DNA from: Solirubrobacterales bacterium
GTDB lineage: Bacteria; Actinomycetota; Thermoleophilia; Solirubrobacterales; 70-9
DNA: 64,000 bases
Reading direction: 5' to 3'
Assembly: GCA_023958085.1 (NCBI GenBank)
Contig: JAMLGI010000001.1
Location: forward strand, 1-64,000
Positions 63,629-64,000 of this stretch are shown here, in pieces. The notes under the pieces are model-generated. The model was not told the origin of the DNA, ran no database searches, and saw nothing but the letters and a program-made list of their open reading frames with translations. Numbering within the stretch: the stretch's first letter is position 1; each line of letters opens with the position of its first letter. Both the position numbers and the translations under genes were made by a program.

Positions 63629-64000
63629 ATGAACGTTTCATCTACGGGCCTTTCGCGGCTCGGCAAGGCCAAGGCCTTGACGCTTGCGGCGTTGGTCGCG
63701 GCGTTCGGGATGCTCGCCCTGGCGGGCAGCTCGAAGGCGGCCCCGGTTGATCACACGATCACCATTGACAAGGGCAAGCTGACCCTCGGCGCTGTTTTCC
63801 CGAACAACACGATCATTCCGGCCGATGTGCCCGGGCCCCTCACACCGCTGATCAATAACGGTTCGCCGAACGGTGAGATCAAGGTTACGGTTGACGGCAG
63901 TGCCGCCAGCGTGACCGCCGCCAACTTCAAGATTCCGGCGGTCTGGGTTCCGAAGCCGGGTGACCCGAACACCCACGTGCCGATTCTGGTCAAGGCGCCG
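63629..64000 (+). CDS. Secreted protein, N-terminal part
   Basis: 124 codons are visible; the gene runs past the window end. The signal peptide is AKALTLAALVAAFGMLALAG with cleavage near SSKAA. The mature part begins with a beta-rich sequence (HTITIDKGKLTLGAVFP; GEIKVTVDGSAASVTAANFKIP). It resembles the two secreted proteins at 19-21 kb in its signal and start, but the domain is not the same. AAGGAG lies 5 nt before the ATG, a normal leader. The 200-bp region before it (63425-63628) has a small GTAGG/CCTAC hairpin and no gene. Confidence 0.78.
   Translation, partial: MNVSSTGLSRLGKAKALTLAALVAAFGMLALAGSSKAAPVDHTITIDKGKLTLGAVFPNNTIIPADVPGPLTPLINNGSPNGEIKVTVDGSAASVTAANFKIPAVWVPKPGDPNTHVPILVKAP

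Overview
The window is GC-rich, densely coded chromosomal DNA of a high-GC Gram-positive bacterium. Several traits point to a Thermoleophilia/Solirubrobacterales-type actinobacterium (inference). They are a split Rieske/cytochrome b6-type complex with a c-heme fusion, menaquinone genes, glucosyl-3-phosphoglycerate synthase, many leaderless promoters of the form TAnnnT-N6-start codon, and a secreted protein with the PSPAMVVAIIALIVAIGG-type N-terminus that I associate with that group. No rRNA, phage, insertion sequence or CRISPR array is visible. There are three tRNA genes (Ile-GAT, Lys-CTT, Phe-GAA).

Layout. 0-2 kb: the end of rsmG, then parA-parB. 2-11 kb: a bifunctional-nuclease-family gene, tRNA-Ile, a repeat-rich gap, ddl with an aminotransferase, a phosphodiesterase, a YmdB-type phosphoesterase and an ABC exporter. 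11-19 kb: an energy and envelope block with a PLP-domain-less aminotransferase remnant protein, the qcrABC-like complex, menG, a polyprenyl synthase, dcd, tatA-tatC and tRNA-Lys. 19-24 kb: two Lys-rich secreted proteins, tRNA-Phe, a NirK-like copper protein and a FitAB/VapBC-type toxin-antitoxin pair. 24-29 kb: an MrfA-type helicase, folP, gpgS with a HAD phosphatase, and an orphan PIN gene. 29-35 kb: a 14-repeat RCC1 surface protein, then a decay zone with a PIN fragment and a DNA methyltransferase pseudogene. 35-49 kb: sucCD, a lipoprotein, HAD and GNAT enzymes, a membrane sulfatase-like protein, an arylsulfotransferase, otsB, two half-size TauE proteins, an ArfB-like hydrolase, rmuC, a YhaM-like HD protein and a PAC2 protein. 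49-64 kb: an AddB/AdnA-like helicase-nuclease, an inositol-phosphatase-family enzyme, a histone-like protein, an operon coding for a sigma factor fused to its own anti-sigma and membrane segment plus a 953-aa secreted protein, a serine protease broken by two G-run frameshifts, and a nucleotide-sugar/glycosyltransferase cluster.

The most unusual content is in the intergenic DNA. (1) Three loci carry a 118-bp doublet made of two 47-nt hairpins with identical 13-nt arms and a spacer of exactly 24 nt whose sequence is not conserved. (2) A second family of about 120-150 bp has a conserved 40-nt module and nested stems whose sequences change together between copies, the signature of a selected structure. 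(3) At least eight genes begin exactly 6 nt after a TAnnnT box, whereas exported-protein genes have ordinary Shine-Dalgarno leaders. Together these suggest a previously undescribed set of structured intergenic elements and a strong division between leaderless and leadered genes.
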